From assembly GCF_900637185.1 (NCBI RefSeq), contig NZ_LR134352.1:4206001-4270000 (forward strand): DNA of 64,000 nucleotides, given 5' to 3'. How positions within the stretch are numbered: the first letter of the stretch is position 1; every line of letters begins with the position of its first letter. A program made the translations under genes and the position numbers. Below the pieces are notes generated by a model. That model ran no database searches. It saw only the letters and a program-made list of their open reading frames with translations, and was not told the DNA's origin. This document shows positions 18,733 to 29,945 of the stretch, piece by piece. The DNA is from Nocardia asteroides. GTDB taxonomy: Bacteria; Actinomycetota; Actinomycetes; Mycobacteriales; Mycobacteriaceae.

Positions 18733-19105
18733 GCACTGGTGGAGGGGGCGTTCTCAGCACTACTTGACATAATGTGCATTATCGGCATTTGAACCGGGCC
18801 GGTCGGATGAGGTTTTTGCGCCGTGTTTGCATCACATGCCGGGTTGCATTGCGAGCCAGTCGCCCTCGTCCCACGGCCGCCGTCGCCCCGAGTTGGGAAG
18901 TTTGCGCCACAATCTCGCTGCGCGACGGAATTACTCCCGTCGACCATCATTTCGCTCGCGAACGAGAATTCGCCGATACGACGCCTGGGCGCCATTCATG
19001 ACTGCCGACGATGAATGCCGGTCAGTCCTTCCATTCCGGCCTCTAAATGGACGATTGCGCATATTCGAGCGACCGCCGGCCGACGGCCCCGCACTCCCCC
19101 TCCAC
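18733..19105. other. Non-coding gap with a promoter-like palindrome
   Basis: This 373-bp stretch has no coding region I can support, and it is richer in A+T than its surroundings. It holds a perfect -35-like TTGACA (18764-18769) running into a dyad, ATAATG-TG-CATTAT (18769-18782). With a 17-bp spacer the next hexamer would be ATTTGA, a weak -10. Nothing recognisable lies downstream on the plus strand before the convergent acyl-CoA ligase gene. Confidence 0.4.
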
Positions 19106-19156
19106 TTCCCCAGTGCCATTGTTTCGTCACAGTGACGAAACAATGGCACTGGGGAA
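19106..19156. terminator. 51-bp perfect palindrome next to the acyl-CoA ligase stop codon
   Basis: Two 25-base arms are exact complements around a single A at 19131. The left arm starts TTCCCCAGTGCCATTG. The palindrome ends 1 nt before the stop codon (19158-19160) of the minus-strand acyl-CoA ligase gene. The transcript would fold into an extremely stable hairpin, so termination in the ligase direction is the simplest role. The perfection and length are well beyond the other terminators in this window. No U tract follows. Confidence 0.7.
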
Positions 19157-19157
19157 C

Positions 19158-20951
19158 TCACAAATACACGGCCTCCACGTCCGCCGCATACTTCTTCATG
19201 ACCGTGGCACGCTTCAACGACATCTTGGGAGTCAGCTCACCCGTCGCCTCGGTCCAGTCCGTGGGCAGAATCCGGACCTTCTTGATGGCCTCAGCATGAG
19301 ACACCAATTTGTTGGTGTCGGCGACCGCGGCGTCGATCTCCGCCACCAGTACCGGATGTTCGATCAACTGCTCGAGCGGAAGGTCGGCGGACACGTTGTG
19401 CCGTTGCCGCCAAGCAGGCAGCGCCTCGGGATCGAGGGTCACGAGGGCGCCGACGAAGGGTCGGCCGTCGCCGACGACCATCGCCTGGCCGATCAGCGAG
19501 TGCGCGCGCAGCGAGTCTTCCAGCACACCCGGTGACACGTTTTTGCCGCCCGCGGTGACCAGGATTTCCTTCTTGCGGCCGGTGATCGTGAGATAGCCGT
19601 CGCGGTCGATCGCGCCGAGGTCGCCGGTGCGGAACCAGCCGTCGGTGAAGGCGTCCGCGGTGGCATCGGGGTTTCCCCAGTACTCGTCGAAGACGACCGG
19701 CCCGCGTAGCAGGAGTTCGCCGTCGTCCGCGATCTTGACGGCGTGGCCGTCGGTGGGCCGGCCCACGGTGCCGACCCGGGTGTTCTGCGGGGTGTTCACG
19801 GTGATGGCGGCGGTGGTTTCGGTGAGCCCGTAGCCCTCGTAGACGGGAATGCCCGCGCCGCGGAAGAAGTGGCCCAGGCGGGCACCGAGCGGGCCGCCAC
19901 CGGAGACGGCCGCCTCACACCGGCCACCGAGGGCGGTGCGCAGTTGCCGGTACACCAGGCGGTCGAACAGGGCGTGCTCGAGCCTGCGCAGCTGTCCGGG
20001 ACCGCCGCTGTCCAGTGATTCGCTCCAGGCGATGGCGGTCTCGGTGGCGCGGTCGAAGATCCGGCCCTTGCCGCCGGCGTGGGCCTTCTGCTTCGCGCCG
20101 TGGAAGACCTTCTCGAACACCCGGGGCACCGCGAGGATGAAATGCGGCCGGAAACTGCCGAATTGGTCGACGAGGGTCGACCAGTCGGAGCTGAACGCGA
20201 CGACGACCTTGGCGTCGAGGGCCGCCAGCGTGACCGCCCGGGCGAAGACGTGCGCGAGCGGCAGGAACATCAGGGTCTTGTTGCCTTCGGTGACGAACTC
20301 GCTCAGGGCGATCCGGTCGGATTTCGACTCGGCGTAGAGGTTCGCGTGCGACAGCAGGACGCCCTTGGGTCTGCCGGTGGTGCCCGAGGTGTAGATCAGG
20401 GTCGCCGGGGAGCTCGCGACGACCTGGGCGCGCCGGGTGTGCACGACCGCGTCGTCGAGTTCGGCGCCGCGGGTGGTCAACTCGCCGATCACGCCCTGGT
20501 CGATCCGCAGGACTTCGGCGAGGTCGGGCAGGGCGGCGGGGTCGATCTCGTCGATGACGCGGTGGTGCTTGTCACTGTCGACGATGAGCAGCCGTGTCGC
20601 GGAGTCCAGGAGGATCCATTTGGCCTGTTCGGCGGCGGAGCTGTCGTAGATGGCGACAGTACAGCCGCCGGCGGCCCAGATGGCGTGGTCGAGGACCACC
20701 CACTCGTAGCGGGTGGGCGCCATGATGGCGATGCGGTCGCCGGGTTGGATGCCGGTGGCGATGAGGCCTTTGGCGACGTCGGTGACGGTTGCGGCGAATT
20801 CGGCGGCGGTGATGTCGGCCAGGTCGCCCGCGCCGGTGGCGACATTGAACAGCACCGTGTCCGGTGTCTGCTCGGCGTGGCGGAACACGCTGTCGGAGTT
20901 GTTGGCGTGTTCCGGCACGGTGTAGGTCGCCGGGGTGTCGAATTCGCGCAT
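19158..20951 (-). CDS. Long-chain fatty-acid-CoA ligase (FadD15-like)
   Basis: An AMP-forming acyl-CoA synthetase of 597 aa that activates long fatty acids with ATP and CoA. The AMP-binding signature LIYTSGTTGRPKGVLLSHAN is near residue 190, followed by a GYGLTETTA motif, YWGNPDAT, GWFRTGDLG and the ITGRKKEILVTAGGKNVSP segment with the C-terminal hinge. Length and motifs fit the FadD15/bacterial long-chain group. The start is ATG at 20951 with AGAGAAG upstream; the frame is open far upstream, but that part overlaps the next gene and is not protein-like. It lies 29 bp after a YhgE/Pip membrane protein on the same strand, so the two form an operon facing a TetR regulator. The shared control suggests lipid activation coupled to membrane transport, which is inference. 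Confidence 0.9.
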   Translation of the reverse strand: MREFDTPATYTVPEHANNSDSVFRHAEQTPDTVLFNVATGAGDLADITAAEFAATVTDVAKGLIATGIQPGDRIAIMAPTRYEWVVLDHAIWAAGGCTVAIYDSSAAEQAKWILLDSATRLLIVDSDKHHRVIDEIDPAALPDLAEVLRIDQGVIGELTTRGAELDDAVVHTRRAQVVASSPATLIYTSGTTGRPKGVLLSHANLYAESKSDRIALSEFVTEGNKTLMFLPLAHVFARAVTLAALDAKVVVAFSSDWSTLVDQFGSFRPHFILAVPRVFEKVFHGAKQKAHAGGKGRIFDRATETAIAWSESLDSGGPGQLRRLEHALFDRLVYRQLRTALGGRCEAAVSGGGPLGARLGHFFRGAGIPVYEGYGLTETTAAITVNTPQNTRVGTVGRPTDGHAVKIADDGELLLRGPVVFDEYWGNPDATADAFTDGWFRTGDLGAIDRDGYLTITGRKKEILVTAGGKNVSPGVLEDSLRAHSLIGQAMVVGDGRPFVGALVTLDPEALPAWRQRHNVSADLPLEQLIEHPVLVAEIDAAVADTNKLVSHAEAIKKVRILPTDWTEATGELTPKMSLKRATVMKKYAADVEAVYL

Positions 20952-20980
20952 CGGTGTTCTTCTCTCGGTCGGGGTGTGCG

Positions 20981-22288
20981 CTACTGCGCGGTGGCCGGTT
21001 CCCGGCGGTGGTCGAGGCCGAGGCGGTGCAGGCCGCGCAGGTCGTAGGTGTGGGTGGCGACGGCGCCGAGGACCAGGCCGATCGCGAGGCCGGCGAGGGT
21101 CATCCAGAGGCCCTGGGCCAGGCCGGATTCCAGGCGGCCGTCGAAGAACAGGATGGCGCGGACGGCGAGGTAGATCTGGTGCATGGGTTCGAAGGCGGCC
21201 AGGTCGGCGATCCAGCGGGGGGTGGCTTCGAGCGGGATGGTGCCCGAGGAGGACGGGATGCCGAGGACGACGAAGACGATGAGGTTGATCATCAGGCCCG
21301 CGGTGCCGAAGGTGGCCATGACCGAGAGTCCGGTGACGGCGATGGCGATGATGGCCAGGGTGCCGTAGAGGAACAGCAGCATCGGTCGTTCGATGCTCAT
21401 GTCGAGCAGGGCGCCCACACCGAGGAATACCGCGGAGGCCAGGGGTGCGCTGATGACGGCGATGGCCCATTTGACGAGCAGAGTGCGCCAGCGGCTGATC
21501 CGGGCGGTGGTGACGGCTTTGTGCCATGGCCCGTATTCGGCGGGGACGAAGCCGAGGGAGCCGTCGACGAGGGAGTTGATCATCATGGCGCCGCTGAAGC
21601 CGACAATGAGCAGGACGAGGGTGTAGAAGAACGCCGCGAGGCCTTGGCCGGTGCCTTCGGGCAGCGGATGGTACGGAGTCACGACGACGTCGATGGGGTG
21701 GGTGAGCTGGAGTTGCGCGGCGCCGCTGAGGGGTGCGGTGCCGATGGCGGCGCGGACCTGTTGTTCGAGGCGGTCGCCGACGGTGGTGTCGACCTGGGTC
21801 ATCGCCTGGTCGGCGATGGTCTGCATGATCTGGGCGGCCAGGGTGCCTGCGCGGGGGTTGGTGAGGACGGAGATGATCGGCTGTTCGACGTCGCCGGGGA
21901 CGATCGAGGCGGTGCCGAGGATGGCGACGCGTTTGGTGAAGTCGCCGGGGATGACGATGGCGCCGTACACCTCGCCGTTGCGCAGCTGGCGCTGGGCTTC
22001 GTTGAGGCCGACGGGGCGCAGGTCGATCTTGTCGGCGGGGATGTTGTCACGCAGCGCGGTGGTGATCTGCTCGCCGAGGTTGGTCGGGGTGCCCGCGAGG
22101 GTGTCGCCGACGTCCTGGTTGACGACGGCGATCGGGAAGTCGTGCAGGTGCTTCTCGGGGTCGGCGGTGTAGCCGAGGTACATGGTGCCCAGGAGTGCGG
22201 CCAGCACGGTGACCAGGGTGATCGGTGCCAACCACTCGCGGATCGGCATGCTGCTCGGTGGGCGTCGCGGCGCGGTGTCGTCAGTCAT
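20981..22288 (-). CDS. YhgE/Pip-type membrane protein (ABC-2 permease-like)
   Basis: A membrane protein of 435 aa with the YhgE/Pip or DUF3533 layout. One transmembrane helix (residues ~20-40, ITLVTVLAALLGTMYLGYT) is followed by a ~170-aa extracytoplasmic domain containing the family phrase FPIAVVNQDVG. Five to six C-terminal helices follow. Relatives include phage infection protein Pip and SNG1-like proteins; they are thought to export or help place small molecules or lipids, but mechanisms are poorly defined. It is the first gene of a two-gene operon with the acyl-CoA ligase and is divergent from a TetR regulator. A strong dyad (TGTAGTC-ACC-GACTACA) lies 12 bp before its ATG, so repression by that TetR is likely. 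Confidence 0.8.
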   Translation of the reverse strand: MTDDTAPRRPPSSMPIREWLAPITLVTVLAALLGTMYLGYTADPEKHLHDFPIAVVNQDVGDTLAGTPTNLGEQITTALRDNIPADKIDLRPVGLNEAQRQLRNGEVYGAIVIPGDFTKRVAILGTASIVPGDVEQPIISVLTNPRAGTLAAQIMQTIADQAMTQVDTTVGDRLEQQVRAAIGTAPLSGAAQLQLTHPIDVVVTPYHPLPEGTGQGLAAFFYTLVLLIVGFSGAMMINSLVDGSLGFVPAEYGPWHKAVTTARISRWRTLLVKWAIAVISAPLASAVFLGVGALLDMSIERPMLLFLYGTLAIIAIAVTGLSVMATFGTAGLMINLIVFVVLGIPSSSGTIPLEATPRWIADLAAFEPMHQIYLAVRAILFFDGRLESGLAQGLWMTLAGLAIGLVLGAVATHTYDLRGLHRLGLDHRREPATAQ

Positions 22289-22299
22289 GGCACCGTCAA

Positions 22300-22324
22300 T
22301 GTAGTCACCGACTACAAAGTAGTC
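22300..22324. promoter_or_regulatory. TetR operator between the YhgE-fadD operon and tetR
   Basis: TGTAGTC-ACC-GACTACA (22300-22316) is a perfect 7-bp dyad, followed by a third half-site TAGTC at 22320-22324. GTCAATG occurs just before and just after the cluster. It sits 12 bp from the YhgE start and 50 bp from the tetR start, as expected for an autoregulatory TetR operator. Confidence 0.65.
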
Positions 22325-22365
22325 AATGCAAACATTGGGGACGCGTCGGATATCCTGCTTGCACC

Positions 22366-22956
22366 ATGTCCCTGCACTCGCGCTATCACCACGGAGATCT
22401 GCGCGCCGCCCTGCTGCAGCACGCCGAGACGGCCTTGCGCACGGTCGGCGCGGACGGTCTGTCGCTGCGTCAGCTGGCCCGCGACACCGGCGTCAGCCAT
22501 GCGGCGCCGAGCCGGCATTTCCGGGACAAGCAGGCACTGCTGGACGCGTTGGCGGTCACCGGGCTGGAGCGCCTCGGCGCCTGCTTCGCGGCGGCGTCGA
22601 CGGACGGGCCGATCACCGCGCGCCTGCAGGCGTTCGCGCGCGCGTATCTGCGCTTCGCCGTCGACAATCCCGAGCTGCTCCCCCTGATGTTCGCGCGCAG
22701 GCACAGTTCGGGCTCACCCGAGATCCAGGAGGCGGCCGATCGGGCGTTCGCGGTACCCGTCGCGCTGATCGCGGAGGGTCAGGCGACGGGCGAGATCGTC
22801 CCCGGGGATCCCAAGCGCATCGGGGTGACCGCGCTGGCCGCGCTACAGGGTCTGGCGACGTTCGTCGGCTCGGGCTACACCGCGGACTACGACGCCGCCG
22901 AGTTGCTCGACGATCTGGTCGCGCACATGACGCTGGGGCTGCTCCCCCGCGTGTGA
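22366..22956 (+). CDS. TetR/AcrR-family transcriptional regulator
   Basis: A regulator of 196 aa. The N-terminal TetR helix-turn-helix is clear (LSLRQLARDTGVSHAAPSRH then FRDKQALLDAL), preceded by HHGDLRAALL, an opening typical of the TetR subgroup with a WHG-type ligand domain. The ligand is not predictable. The start is ATG at 22366; a -10 box TATCCT at 22351-22356 leaves only a ~4-nt leader. It is divergent from the YhgE/acyl-CoA ligase operon, with a strong dyad between them, and is convergent with the carbonic anhydrase gene 6 bp downstream. Most likely it represses both itself and the lipid operon. Confidence 0.88.
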   Translation: MSLHSRYHHGDLRAALLQHAETALRTVGADGLSLRQLARDTGVSHAAPSRHFRDKQALLDALAVTGLERLGACFAAASTDGPITARLQAFARAYLRFAVDNPELLPLMFARRHSSGSPEIQEAADRAFAVPVALIAEGQATGEIVPGDPKRIGVTALAALQGLATFVGSGYTADYDAAELLDDLVAHMTLGLLPRV

Positions 22957-22962
22957 GCGCCG

Positions 22963-23745
22963 CTAGTTGGTGCCGGCGAGGATGACGGGCCGGTCGTTGC
23001 GCGGCTGGGTGGGCCGGTTGCTGTGCGGGAACAGCCGGCGATAGCGGTCGACGTCGGCGACCGCGACGGGACTCGGTTCGCGCAGCACGATCCACGCGAC
23101 GCCTTCGGTGCACGGCGGCGTGGTGAGGGAGCCTTCGTAGCGGAACTGGGCGCGGTTGTCGGGCAGGAAGGCGCGCGGGTCGATGTTGCTCAGGGTGCGG
23201 GTGGCGCCGACGCGGTCGGGGGCCGCGGCGAGGATCGCGCTCAGTGGCGCGGGCGCCTCCTGGGCGCGCAGCAGGACCGCGAGGACAGCGAGTCGCCCGT
23301 GCGCGTCGGTGTGGACCAGGTGGAGTTCCATCGCGGTCTCCGCGCCGGCGACGGTGTGTTCGCTGGGGAGGTGGAAGTGGTACTGGGTCAGGGTGAACGA
23401 GGTGCCGTCGACGACGATCCGGTTGCCGGAGTCGGCGGGGACGCCGACCTGGATGGCGTGCCCGTTGTTGGTGAGGGTGGCGGTGCGGATGCGGCGGTAG
23501 ACGATGTCGATGTCGTCGGTGGGGTGTGCCTCGCCGGCGTCGGGGAGGTCGATCGGTGATTGGGCGTGCCCGTTGCGGCAGGTGGCGTACTGCTTGCCGA
23601 GGTCGGCCCAGTGGTCGGGGCCTTCGTGGTCGTAGTCCCAGTGTGGCGCTGCTGCTGTGGGGTCGGAGCCGGCGCATCCGGCGACGGCGAGCAGGGCGAG
23701 GGCGGCGAGCGCTCCGCGACGGTTCAGGACGGCTCGACGGGTCAT
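22963..23745 (-). CDS. Alpha-class carbonic anhydrase, lipoprotein
   Basis: A zinc enzyme of 260 aa that interconverts CO2 and bicarbonate, placed outside the membrane. The N-terminus has a lipoprotein signal (twin-Arg-like MTRRAVLNRRG, hydrophobic stretch, lipobox AVAGC). Alpha-class marks are NGHAQSPIDL, the zinc-ligand region QYHFHLPSEH, ELHLVH with the third zinc His, and SLTTPPCTEGVAW. The length fits the family. The start is ATG at 23745 behind AAGGAG with 8-nt spacing; the frame is open upstream to 23841 without signal-like sequence. It is a single gene, tail-to-tail with the TetR gene. No neighbouring gene suggests a special pathway. Confidence 0.92.
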   Translation of the reverse strand: MTRRAVLNRRGALAALALLAVAGCAGSDPTAAAPHWDYDHEGPDHWADLGKQYATCRNGHAQSPIDLPDAGEAHPTDDIDIVYRRIRTATLTNNGHAIQVGVPADSGNRIVVDGTSFTLTQYHFHLPSEHTVAGAETAMELHLVHTDAHGRLAVLAVLLRAQEAPAPLSAILAAAPDRVGATRTLSNIDPRAFLPDNRAQFRYEGSLTTPPCTEGVAWIVLREPSPVAVADVDRYRRLFPHSNRPTQPRNDRPVILAGTN

Positions 23746-23978
23746 CGGCGGAACTCCTTGCCAGGACCGAGCGGTCGGCCCTGGTGGCCGCGCTCTGGGC
23801 GCGCACGCCGAAATCGACGAGTCACCGACCAGGTCCGGCATGTCCGTTTCGTCCCGAATATCCTTCTGGTGCAGGCGATTTCGCGTGCGGGAATCTCAGG
23901 CTAGGCCGGGGTGCGCGCCGGATTCCAGGGGTGACGGCGGCGAGATACGTCACATCACCGGCAAGGACGCGCAGACAG

Positions 23979-24021
23979 CGCTGCCCTCCCCCACCGACGG
24001 CGAGGGCGAGGGAGGGCAGCG
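23979..24021 (-). terminator. Hairpin terminator after the first UvrA-like gene
   Basis: A perfect 12-bp stem (CGCTGCCCTCCC at 23979-23990 with its complement at 24010-24021) and a 19-nt loop, 8 bp past the stop codon of the UvrA-like gene. Confidence 0.7.
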
Positions 24022-24028
24022 GCCGGGG

Positions 24029-26413
<2,385 letters not shown>

Positions 26414-26468
26414 GGGTCTCCCTAGGTCGGTCGGCGTCGCCGGACTTCGAATCTACCGGCGGGAGGGG

Positions 26469-26879
26469 CTAGTTGGCCTGCTGGATGCGGACCATGTTTC
26501 CGGCGGGGTCGCGGAAGGCGCAGTCGCGGATGCCGTAGGGCTGGTCGGTCGGTTCCTGGACGACTTCGACGTCACCTGCCTGGAGTTTTTCGAACAGTCC
26601 GTCGAGGTCGTCGGTGGCGAGGTTGATGCCGGCGTAGGTGCCCTTGGCCATCATCTCGGTGATGACGCGGCGTTCCTCGTCGGTGACGCCGGGGTCGGCG
26701 GCGGGCGGGTGCAGCACGATGGCGGTGCTGGGCTGGCCGACGGGGCCGACGGTGATCCAGCGCAGGCCGTTGTAGCCGACGTCGTTGCGGACTTCGAAGC
26801 CGAGGGTGTCGCGGTAGAAGGCGAGGGCGGCGTCGGGGTCGTCCTGGGGCAGGTAGCTCTGGTGAATGGTGATGTTCAT
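26469..26879 (-). CDS. VOC-superfamily (glyoxalase/bleomycin-resistance fold) protein
   Basis: A small protein of 136 aa with the paired beta-alpha-beta VOC fold: DDPDAALAFYRDTLGFEVR at the N-terminus, and DLDGLFEKLQAGDVEVV and RDCAFRDPAGNMVRIQQ in the second half. Family members are glyoxalases, dioxygenases or drug-sequestering proteins; the substrate here is unknown. It is 10 bp downstream of the AraC gene on the same strand, the common arrangement of an AraC regulator with a VOC partner, and 55 bp upstream of a UvrA-like drug-tolerance ATPase. The start is ATG at 26879; an alternative GTG lies 9 nt upstream. Confidence 0.85.
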   Translation of the reverse strand: MNITIHQSYLPQDDPDAALAFYRDTLGFEVRNDVGYNGLRWITVGPVGQPSTAIVLHPPAADPGVTDEERRVITEMMAKGTYAGINLATDDLDGLFEKLQAGDVEVVQEPTDQPYGIRDCAFRDPAGNMVRIQQAN

Positions 26880-26889
26880 GACGACCACG

Positions 26890-27333
<444 letters not shown>

Positions 27334-27388
27334 ATGCGCGATCGTCTCACGACGGGGCGGGTCGGCGCAGCCAGGCTACCGTCCAGCG

Positions 27389-27406
27389 ATCGGTGGGAGA
27401 ACCGAT
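27389..27406 (+). promoter_or_regulatory. Hairpin holding the ribosome binding site of the second UvrA-like gene
   Basis: ATCGGT (27389-27394) and ACCGAT (27401-27406) can pair, leaving the Shine-Dalgarno GGGAGA as the loop and burying the first two bases of the ATG (27405). A -10-like TACCGT at 27377-27382 would start the RNA at about 27389, right at the hairpin. Confidence 0.35.
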
Positions 27407-29945
27407 GAACGGCGTATACGGCGGCGATGATCCGCTCGCGATCGGGGTGTACGGCGCGCGGGTGCACAATCTGCGCGATATCGATGTGACGGTGCCGTTG
27501 CGCACGTTCGTCGCGGTGGCGGGGGTGTCGGGGTCGGGGAAGTCGTCGCTGGCGATGGGGGTGTTGTACGCGGAGGGCTCGCGGCGCTACCTCGAGGCGT
27601 TGTCGACGTATACGCGGCGGCGGATGGCGGCGGCGCCGCGGGCCGCGGTCGACAGTGTGGTGCACGTGCCCGCCGCGCTGGCGTTGCGGCAGCGGCCCGG
27701 GGTGCCGGGGGTGCGCAGCACGTTCGGCACGTCGACGGAGTTGCTGAACGTGCTGCGGTTGATGTTCTCGCGGTTGGCGGCGCATCGGTGCCCGAACGGG
27801 CATCGGCAGGCGCCGACCGTCGAGGTGGCGATGGGCCTGGAGCTGACGTGTCCGGTGTGCGGGGTGCGTTTCGCGCCCCCTGGCGCGGAGTCGCTGGCGT
27901 TCAACGGTGACGGCGGGTGTCCCCGGTGTGCGGGTACGGGGGTGGTGCGTGAGGTGGACGAGGACGCGTTGGTGCCCGATCCGGGACGCACCATCGCGCA
28001 GGGGGCGGTGGCGCCGTGGTCGATGTTCGGGTTGACGGTGATGCCGCGGGTGGTCGCCGAGTTCGGGGTGCGCACCGATGTGCCGTATCGCGATCTGAGC
28101 AGTGCCGAACGGGAGGTGGTGTTGCGCGGTCCGGCCGAGAAGCGTCATATCACGGTGCCGACGAAGAACGGCAAGGTGTTCGAGATGGACTTCACCTATC
28201 GCAATGCGGTGCGGTCGGTGCAGGAGGCGCTGGACAAGTCGACCAGTGAGCGCGGCCTGGCGCGGGTGAACCGGTTCATCACCGCGCGGCGGTGCCCGGT
28301 GTGTCACGGCACCCGGTTGAGCGAGCGGGCGCTGGCGCCGCTGGTCGCGGGGATCGATCTGGCGCGGGCCACGGCCCAGACCTTGGACGAGCTGGTGGCG
28401 TGGGCGCCGGGGGTGGTGGCTCCCCTGCCGACCAAGATGCGGGAGATGGCGGGGCGGCTGGTGGAGACATTGCTGGCGATGGCGCGCCGGTTGCGGGAGC
28501 TGGGGCTGGGTTATCTGAGTCTGGATCGGGCGAGCGCGACCTTGTCGACGGGAGAGCGGCAGCGGGTGCAGCTGGCGCGTGCGGTGCGCAATCAGACGAC
28601 CGGGGTGCTGTATGTGCTGGACGAGCCGTCGATCGGCCTGCATCCGTCGAATGTGGACGGGCTGCTGGGGGTGCTGCGCGATCTGCTGCGCGACGGCAAT
28701 TCGGTGGTGTGTGTCGACCACGACGTGCAGGTGTTGCGCGAGGCCGAGTGGATCGTCGAAATGGGGCCGGGTTCGGGTACCGAGGGCGGCCGGGTGCTGG
28801 CCACCGGGACACCGGCCGATCTGGGCGCGGACGCGCGGTCGCTGCTGGGTGGTTTCCTGGCCGGGCGGGAGCCGGTGGTGGTGCGGGCGCGCGCGGACAC
28901 CGAGGCGATGTTCGAGCGGGGCCGGATCCGCTTGTCCACGCGGCCGATCCACACCGTGCACGCGCTGGAGGTCGAGATTCCGCTGGGTCGGGTGACGGCG
29001 GTGACCGGGGTGTCGGGTTCGGGCAAGTCGACACTGGTCCTGGAGAGCCTGGTGCCCGCGCTGGCGGCGGCCGCCGCGGATGCGCCGCTGCCGGCGCATG
29101 TCGAATCGCTGGAGGCGCCGGGGATCACGCGGGTGGATGTGGTCGACGCGACGCCGATCGGTGTCAACGTGCGTTCCACCGTCGCGACCTACAGCGGGGT
29201 GCTCGACGATCTGCGGCGGGCCTACGCGGCGACACCGGCGGCGGTCGAGCGTGGGCTGACGGCCGCCGATTTCTCCTACAACACCGGGTCGCTGCGGTGC
29301 ACACGGTGTGAGGGCACCGGGCAGGTGTCGCTGGATGTGCAGTTCCTGCCCGATGTCGACATCGAATGCCCGGAGTGCGGCGGTACCCGCTACTCCCCCG
29401 CCGCCGGGGAGATCGTGTGGCCCGACGGCGGGATCAGCCTGCCCGCTCTGATGAGGCGCACGGTCGGCGAGGCGCGGGAGCTCACGGTCGGGCTGCGGCG
29501 CGTGGACACCCGGTTGCGGCGGCTGGTCGATCTGGGTCTGGGCTATCTGACGCTCGGTGAGAGCACGCCGGCGCTGTCGGGTGGTGAGGCGCAGCGGCTG
29601 AAACTGGCCGCCGAGCTGGGGCGCGGGCAGACGGGCTCGGTGTTCGTGTTCGACGAGCCGAGTGTGGGTCTGCATCCCCTCGACATCCGTACCTTGCTGG
29701 CGGTGATCCAGCGGCTCGACGACAGTGGCGCGACGGTGATCGTCATCGAGCACGATCTCGACATGATCGCCAATGCCGACTACGTGATCGATCTGGGTCC
29801 CGGCGGTGGCGCGGCCGGTGGACGGATCGTGGCCGCCGGGACACCGGCCGCGCTCGCCCGTGTCGCGGGCAGTGTCACCGGCCGCTACCTGGCCGGTCAC
29901 GTGACGGCGGGTGGGCCGGGATCGGGGCGCACCGCGGCGAGCTGA
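27405..29945 (+). CDS. UvrA-like ABC ATPase, second, divergent copy
   Basis: A twin ABC ATPase of 846 aa. Walker A motifs are GVSGSGKSSL (~45) and GVSGSGKSTL (~535); Walker B motifs are VLDEPSIGLHP and VFDEPSVGLHP. The second signature is the usual LSGGEAQR, but the first is LSTGERQR, with Gly to Thr at a key position. Zinc-like pairs are CPNGH, CPVC, CPRCAGTG, CPVCHGTR, CTRCEGTG and CPECGGTR. It is clearly not a recent duplicate of the copy at 24029-26413. Like that one it is shorter than housekeeping UvrA, so a role in tolerance of DNA-binding compounds rather than standard excision repair is likely. The start is ATG at 27405 with GGGAGA; a GTG 12 nt upstream is possible. The 3' end overlaps the convergent MerR gene by 49 bp. 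Confidence 0.88.
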   Translation: MNGVYGGDDPLAIGVYGARVHNLRDIDVTVPLRTFVAVAGVSGSGKSSLAMGVLYAEGSRRYLEALSTYTRRRMAAAPRAAVDSVVHVPAALALRQRPGVPGVRSTFGTSTELLNVLRLMFSRLAAHRCPNGHRQAPTVEVAMGLELTCPVCGVRFAPPGAESLAFNGDGGCPRCAGTGVVREVDEDALVPDPGRTIAQGAVAPWSMFGLTVMPRVVAEFGVRTDVPYRDLSSAEREVVLRGPAEKRHITVPTKNGKVFEMDFTYRNAVRSVQEALDKSTSERGLARVNRFITARRCPVCHGTRLSERALAPLVAGIDLARATAQTLDELVAWAPGVVAPLPTKMREMAGRLVETLLAMARRLRELGLGYLSLDRASATLSTGERQRVQLARAVRNQTTGVLYVLDEPSIGLHPSNVDGLLGVLRDLLRDGNSVVCVDHDVQVLREAEWIVEMGPGSGTEGGRVLATGTPADLGADARSLLGGFLAGREPVVVRARADTEAMFERGRIRLSTRPIHTVHALEVEIPLGRVTAVTGVSGSGKSTLVLESLVPALAAAAADAPLPAHVESLEAPGITRVDVVDATPIGVNVRSTVATYSGVLDDLRRAYAATPAAVERGLTAADFSYNTGSLRCTRCEGTGQVSLDVQFLPDVDIECPECGGTRYSPAAGEIVWPDGGISLPALMRRTVGEARELTVGLRRVDTRLRRLVDLGLGYLTLGESTPALSGGEAQRLKLAAELGRGQTGSVFVFDEPSVGLHPLDIRTLLAVIQRLDDSGATVIVIEHDLDMIANADYVIDLGPGGGAAGGRIVAAGTPAALARVAGSVTGRYLAGHVTAGGPGSGRTAAS

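Noticed and set aside
18774..19299. Several short overlapping open frames in the gap before the long palindrome
   Set aside because: None has a ribosome binding site, family motif or codon use like the neighbours; some run across the palindrome into the ligase gene on the wrong strand.
20952..21527. Upstream extension of the acyl-CoA ligase frame
   Set aside because: The extra ~190 residues overlap the YhgE gene in another frame and are Arg/Pro/His-rich; the ATG at 20951 has a ribosome binding site and gives the normal family length.
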